Positions 23,660-26,837 of a stretch of DNA of 26,837 nucleotides are shown in pieces. Source of the DNA: an uncultured Clostridia bacterium (GTDB taxonomy: Bacteria > Bacillota > Clostridia > Oscillospirales > Ruminococcaceae); NCBI GenBank assembly GCA_947629275.1, contig CANRDG010000008.1, positions 1-26,837 of the forward strand, written 5' to 3'. The notes under the pieces were generated by a model. It worked only from the letters and a program-made list of their open reading frames with translations, made no database searches and was not told the DNA's origin. The stretch's first letter is position 1. Every line of letters begins with the position of its first letter. Position numbers and translations under genes: made by a program.

Positions 23660-23845
23660 ATGGCAAAATGTGATTTTTGCGGTAAGGGTGTAACTTTTGG
23701 TATCAAGGTCTCTCACTCACACAGAAGAACAAACAGAACATGGAAGCCTAACGTAAAGAGGGTAAAGGCTGTTGTCAACGGCACTCCTTGTCACGTTTAC
23801 GCTTGTTCAAGATGTCTGCGCTCGGGAAAAGTTGAAAGAGCGTAA
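23660..23845 (+). CDS. rpmB: Ribosomal protein bL28, zinc-binding form
   Basis: A 61-aa large-subunit ribosomal protein, the shorter form with two CxxC pairs (CDFC at 4-7 and CSRC near 49-52) that bind zinc. The family motifs KGVTFGIKVSHSHRRTNR and WKPNV are plain. AAAGGGGG lies 9 bases before ATG 23660. The gene is monocistronic, with its own promoter, leader hairpin and terminator, and is the only complete + strand gene seen. Confidence 0.97.
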   Translation: MAKCDFCGKGVTFGIKVSHSHRRTNRTWKPNVKRVKAVVNGTPCHVYACSRCLRSGKVERA

Positions 23846-23871
23846 GCCAGAATGACCGCATAAAAAAGAAT

Positions 23872-23907
23872 CTGCCCGTTTCGGTAATTGAAACAGGCAG
23901 TTTTTTT
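23872..23907 (+). terminator. Rho-independent terminator of rpmB
   Basis: An 11-step stem with one mismatch (arms 23872-23882 and 23890-23900, loop GGTAATT) is followed by seven Ts at 23901-23907. It starts 26 bp after the rpmB stop. An A run before it (23862-23867) could let it work on the minus strand too. Confidence 0.9.
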
Positions 23908-23942
23908 GTTTAGACGAAAGAGTTCATCGTCACACAGCACGC

Positions 23943-24315
23943 AAAAGTTTTAATTCTTGTCAAGAAAGGAAAAGTTTTCGGTCAAGCCTTTTTCAAAAGG
24001 CTTGTCAGGTCGAGGGGCGAGCCCCTCGTCGCCTGCGGTCGCTTGCGAACGCTACCGCAGTACGGCGAAATCCCCATGCGGCAGGCGCTCCGCAAATGGG
24101 TGCAGCGACTGCAAGCAGTCGCCTACAAAATAGTCCTGTGGACTGTTTTTTAAGAGGGCAGCGGTCGTAAACGACCGCGGGAAGAATTATTTCGCCCCAA
24201 AATTTAAAAGCGAAATAATTATTCGGGCGTTCCCAAAGGGAACGCTGCTCCTGCAAGAGAGAGCCTCTCCTTTGAGAAGAACTTCGCTCTCTTTCCGCGT
24301 TCCATTCTGGAACGC
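23943..24315. repeat. Array of about twelve different hairpins (intergenic repeat element)
   Basis: This stretch, without a credible gene, is almost wholly made of inverted repeats. Arm pairs, mostly perfect with 1-5 nt loops: 23954-23966 (6 bp), 23983-24004 (10 bp), 24011-24028 (8 bp), 24033-24060 (7 bp, long loop), 24073-24100 (9 bp with two bulged As), 24105-24122 (8 bp), 24132-24144 (5 bp), 24161-24178 (8 bp), 24185-24220 (11 bp, loop 14), 24227-24245 (8 bp), 24256-24294 (9 steps with a G-T pair, nested TCTC/GAGA) and 24297-24315 (8 bp). The arms differ from one another, so this is not a tandem or CRISPR repeat. Similar CAAGCCTTTT...AAAAGGCTTG and GGGGC-GA-GCCCC blocks recur between genes in related Clostridia as I recall them, but that is not checked here. 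Confidence 0.8.
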
Positions 24316-24373
24316 CGTGCTAAGTGAAAAAATTTTTAGAATAGATTTATTAAATATTCCTTCCCACTATCCC

Positions 24374-24408
24374 CCAAAAAACCGCTGGAAGAATATTCTG
24401 CCAGCGGT
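24374..24408 (-). terminator. Rho-independent terminator of the ltaS-like gene
   Basis: On the minus strand ACCGCTGG pairs with CCAGCGGT (24401-24408 with 24381-24388), with an inner AGAATATTCT palindrome (24390-24399), and is followed by six Ts and then G-rich sequence. It is about 104 bp after the ltaS-like stop. In between are two small hairpins (GGAGC/GCTCC near 24452-24469 and GCTT/AAGC near 24474-24487) without T runs, and nothing else recognisable. The stretch 24316-24373 is AT-rich with no visible feature. Confidence 0.8.
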
Positions 24409-24511
24409 GCTTGGAGTAGTGTTTATGATTTGAAGAAGTGGGGTGCATTGTGGAGCGTTTAACGGCTCCGCAGGCTTGCACGTAAGCACAATTAAAAAGA
24501 AATTTTACTTC

Positions 24512-26683
24512 TTACGATGCGTTTTCCTCTGTCGGTGGGTTTTCCTGCTCGCGGATAAGATCATGATAGATTATGGCGTTTGAAACTTCTATCCTCTTTT
24601 CGGCGTAATCGGAGTAGTACTGAATATACTCATCATCTACAACGCCGTCATTTATCAGCGCTGACATATTTTCCTCGGAGTAGTCCCCTGCTGTTGATTT
24701 GAACGTTCCGTCGCGCTTCTCGGAATACACGGGGCTGACGTAATCTTTATAGACCTGATTGCAGGAAACGACCGTTGAAAGATTTTTATACTTTGTCAAA
24801 TCAAAATAGTCGCCCGACTGGCTGTCGTAGTACACTTTATCGGTTATAAAGCTGGCATCGGGCAGGATAACTATATTCTCCTCGTTCTTTTTAAGGCTGA
24901 ATATATCTGTGCCAAGGGCATACTCGCTCTCAAAACCGAACATATTGCCAAGCGTGGGCAGGCAGTCATACATACCCATTATTTTGGTTATTTCCTTAGG
25001 CTCGCAGGGCATATCCTTAGCCCAGATTATAAACGGAACGCCGCGGTTGAGGTTATACATAAAGTCGTTTATTTCAATATATCCTTCGTCGTCGTCATCG
25101 AGTACCTCGCCCGTGAACGGATCATAATTATAATAGTACTCATACTCGGGCTCTTTTATTTTGGCGTCGTGGTCGCCGTAGATAGCTATAACGGTATCTT
25201 CCAGCAGTCCTGCGCTGTCAAGGTCGCTTATGAACTGACCTATGGCTTCGTCTGCATAATGCACCGACTTGAAATAGCTGCCGAGCGTTGTACCCTCGAG
25301 AAAATCAGCTGATACTTCTTCATAAGAGCCTGTAGCTTCGTTATACTTCTTATACTTGAAATCAACTTGATAATCGCTGTAATTCTCGATATCTGTAAAC
25401 GGAGTATGGTTCGTGAGCATTATCATAGTGCCATAGAAATTGTCATGCTCCTGCGCTATTTTCTGTATTTTGGAGATAGACTGTCTGAAAAACGACTTAT
25501 CGGAAAGACCGAGACCTATAGTTTCGTCTATAACAAAATCGTTAGAATAATTGTAAAGTTTCTGATAGCCGAGAGAGTTGTGAAGGTTGAGCCTGTTCCA
25601 GTAAGAGCCGTTGTTGCCGTGCATACTGAACGCATAATAGCCCTTTTCGCCGAGCAGTTTCGGTATTGAGATATAGTCTCTGTCCCAGTAGTTTATTGCT
25701 ACAGTGCCGCTCGACGCAGGGAGCATGGACGTTGAGAAAACAAACTCGCTGTCGGAGCTTGTTCCCACGCTTTCCTGAGAATGAAAGTTTGAAAAATACA
25801 GACCTTCATTTGCAAGTTTTTGCAAATTCGGCGTGAGCGGTTCGCCGTTGATATATGTACCAAGCGTGAAATTCTGTATACTTTCCGCGTGTATCACGAG
25901 CAGATTTTTGCCCTTGAAAATATCGGTATACTCATTTTTGCTATGATCTTCGCCGTTGTTGTCATAAAATTCCGAGAAGGTCTGCTGGCTTTCCTCATAG
26001 CCCCACACGGTATTGAATTTTGCCGAAACAGAAGAAACTACGTCACTAAGCTGATAAATACACACGCCAAACTTGCCGAGGACATATTCCCTGTTCCACT
26101 GTTTACGAAGTTTTGAAAAGTCAGAGCCTTGAAGCGTTACTGCAAACACGCCGAGGCACACAACTCCTGCTAAAAGCACCTTGCCGGGTACTTTTTTGCC
26201 TTTTTGGACGTTAAGTGCTTGCTCAAAGTGCTGCGGTCTGCGCTTTTTGAGGAAAAAATGCACGACTATTACAAACGGCACCGACCATATGAACACGAGA
26301 TCTTTAAGCTCCAAAATATAGCCTGTTACAGCGTTTGCCACACCGCCCAGCTGAGAGGCTGTAGATATAAGCGACAGCGATATGAACGAGCGGTAGTTTG
26401 TATAATATACCGAGTTCGCTCCGCAGAGGAGCGCGAACAAAAACGCCATTATACTATAATAAATAACGCGGCGTTTAGGCTTTATAAGAAAACCTATCGA
26501 ACAGAATACAAGGCACATTCCAAGCTCGGCGAGTATGGGTCTTACTGCCCAGTAATTTTTGACCGTGAACGCACGCAGTATATATGAATTTATCAGGCAG
26601 CCTATAACGAATGAAAGCATTACATAGTTATGCGATGCATACCTGAGTATTTTATTTTTTATACTCCCTAGTTTTTCTTTCAT
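24512..26683 (-). CDS. LTA synthase-like membrane sulfatase-fold phosphoglycerol transferase
   Basis: A 723-aa protein with about five N-terminal membrane helices (first about 185 residues) and an extracellular sulfatase-fold domain. Compared with lipoteichoic acid synthase, the metal-binding Glu is Glu267 (HAES), the nucleophile Thr is Thr308 (SVGTSSDSEF), and Asp504-His505 (YGDHD) complete the site, so it appears active. Such enzymes add glycerol-phosphate from phosphatidylglycerol to teichoic-type or glycolipid acceptors. ATG 26683 is chosen for AGAGGA 7 bases upstream; a longer in-frame ORF to 26755 is leader sequence. The tail (about 600-723) after the sulfatase core is acidic and of unknown role. 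It is monocistronic, with its own promoter and terminator. A substrate other than LTA (for example a glycolipid or capsule) is possible. Confidence 0.92.
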   Translation of the reverse strand: MKEKLGSIKNKILRYASHNYVMLSFVIGCLINSYILRAFTVKNYWAVRPILAELGMCLVFCSIGFLIKPKRRVIYYSIMAFLFALLCGANSVYYTNYRSFISLSLISTASQLGGVANAVTGYILELKDLVFIWSVPFVIVVHFFLKKRRPQHFEQALNVQKGKKVPGKVLLAGVVCLGVFAVTLQGSDFSKLRKQWNREYVLGKFGVCIYQLSDVVSSVSAKFNTVWGYEESQQTFSEFYDNNGEDHSKNEYTDIFKGKNLLVIHAESIQNFTLGTYINGEPLTPNLQKLANEGLYFSNFHSQESVGTSSDSEFVFSTSMLPASSGTVAINYWDRDYISIPKLLGEKGYYAFSMHGNNGSYWNRLNLHNSLGYQKLYNYSNDFVIDETIGLGLSDKSFFRQSISKIQKIAQEHDNFYGTMIMLTNHTPFTDIENYSDYQVDFKYKKYNEATGSYEEVSADFLEGTTLGSYFKSVHYADEAIGQFISDLDSAGLLEDTVIAIYGDHDAKIKEPEYEYYYNYDPFTGEVLDDDDEGYIEINDFMYNLNRGVPFIIWAKDMPCEPKEITKIMGMYDCLPTLGNMFGFESEYALGTDIFSLKKNEENIVILPDASFITDKVYYDSQSGDYFDLTKYKNLSTVVSCNQVYKDYVSPVYSEKRDGTFKSTAGDYSEENMSALINDGVVDDEYIQYYSDYAEKRIEVSNAIIYHDLIREQENPPTEENAS

Positions 26684-26702
26684 ATATTTATCCTCTTGTT
26701 TT

Positions 26703-26745
26703 GCAGGTATGACCTGCATTGTGTGTTTGCCCGTTGCGCAAGGGC
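26703..26745 (-). promoter_or_regulatory. Two palindromes in the ltaS-like leader
   Basis: GCAGGT-ATG-ACCTGC (26703-26717 on +) has perfect 6-bp arms. GCCC...GGGC (26729-26745) surrounds TTGCGCAA, itself a palindrome. Both lie within the predicted 5' untranslated region, between the promoter and the ribosome binding site, which stays unpaired. Either operator sites or RNA hairpins; no regulator identified. Confidence 0.45.
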
Positions 26746-26782
26746 TTTCATACAAAACGATTTTATACTATTTCACTAATTT

Positions 26783-26811
26783 ATTGTAATACTTTTTGTC
26801 CGAATTGTCAA
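26783..26811 (-). promoter_or_regulatory. Sigma-A-type promoter of the ltaS-like gene
   Basis: On the minus strand a consensus -35 TTGACA (26806-26811) and -10 TACAAT (26783-26788) are 17 bp apart. The start is predicted near 26776, leaving a leader of about 93 nt. A second TTGAC lies 7 bases upstream of the -35 (direct repeat), which could be coincidence. Confidence 0.85.
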
Positions 26812-26837
26812 CAGTCAAAATATAACTATAAGATATT

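Noticed and set aside
24005..24256. Minus-strand ORF of 83 codons across the hairpin array
   Set aside because: It runs through at least eight inverted repeats, has a biased Arg/Ala-rich composition, no ribosome binding site that I can see and no family resemblance. It is most likely chance openness in GC-rich palindromes.
23943..24315. CRISPR array
   Set aside because: There is no repeated unit or regular spacer length, only different inverted repeats.
24297..24315. tRNA or known structured RNA in the 23846-24511 gap
   Set aside because: No cloverleaf, TTCGAA-type T arm or CCA-like end; the hairpins do not match any riboswitch or RNA class I recognise.
26684..26755. N-terminal extension of the ltaS-like protein
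   Set aside because: It starts at a TTG without a ribosome binding site and covers the palindromic leader; ATG 26683 has AGAGGA at normal spacing.

Overview
The window looks like core chromosome of a Gram-positive anaerobe of the class Clostridia, most likely an Oscillospiraceae/Ruminococcus-type bacterium. This rests on gene content and order: a type III glutamine synthetase, an IspH-ribosomal protein S1 fusion, a cytidylate kinase-PlsC fusion, the S2P-ScpA-ScpB-DUF2953-GerW-DacB-RluB cluster, the TepA-YlzJ-FtsK cluster and a lone zinc-type L28 gene. I see no phage, plasmid, transposase, CRISPR, tRNA or rRNA. The lineage is an inference from gene order, not from a database search.

Layout. 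(a) 1-210 (+) is the 3' end of an unrecognised gene. It meets the large minus-strand block at a two-way terminator. (b) 260-17367 (-) is a long run of tightly packed genes. In transcription order they are tepA, ylzJ-like, uppP, ftsK/spoIIIE, a ComEC-type metallo-beta-lactamase-fold protein, DUF3006, a MurR/RpiR regulator, an HI0933-family flavoprotein, cmk-plsC, ispH-rpsA, (terminator), a class A PBP, a THUMP/RlmL-like rRNA methyltransferase, glnN and an SCP2-domain protein. Many junctions are 1-17 bp overlaps. A strong promoter precedes tepA. (c) 17532-23440 (-) is a second block: site-2 protease, scpA, scpB, DUF2953, gerW, dacB, (terminator), rluB and a small GNAT-like protein. It starts at a clear promoter and ends at a clear terminator. 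(d) rpmB (+) diverges from block (c). (e) 23846-24511 is a 666-bp gene-free stretch with about a dozen different perfect or near-perfect hairpins. (f) 24512-26683 (-) is an LTA-synthase-like protein with its own promoter and a leader containing palindromes.

How the genes fit together. Much of the window serves the cell envelope and division: PBP1, DacB, UppP, LtaS-like, PlsC domain, IspH (isoprenoid precursors for undecaprenyl phosphate), FtsK/SpoIIIE and ScpAB. Translation and rRNA modification is the other theme: S1, L28, RluB and the RlmL-like enzyme. Cmk and GlnN feed nucleotide and nitrogen metabolism.

The best candidates for something undescribed are regulatory or structural rather than new enzymes: the multi-hairpin array at 23943-24315, a predicted tepA leader hairpin that buries the ribosome binding site, and structured leaders on rpmB and ltaS. 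The window does not show a clearly novel multi-gene system.
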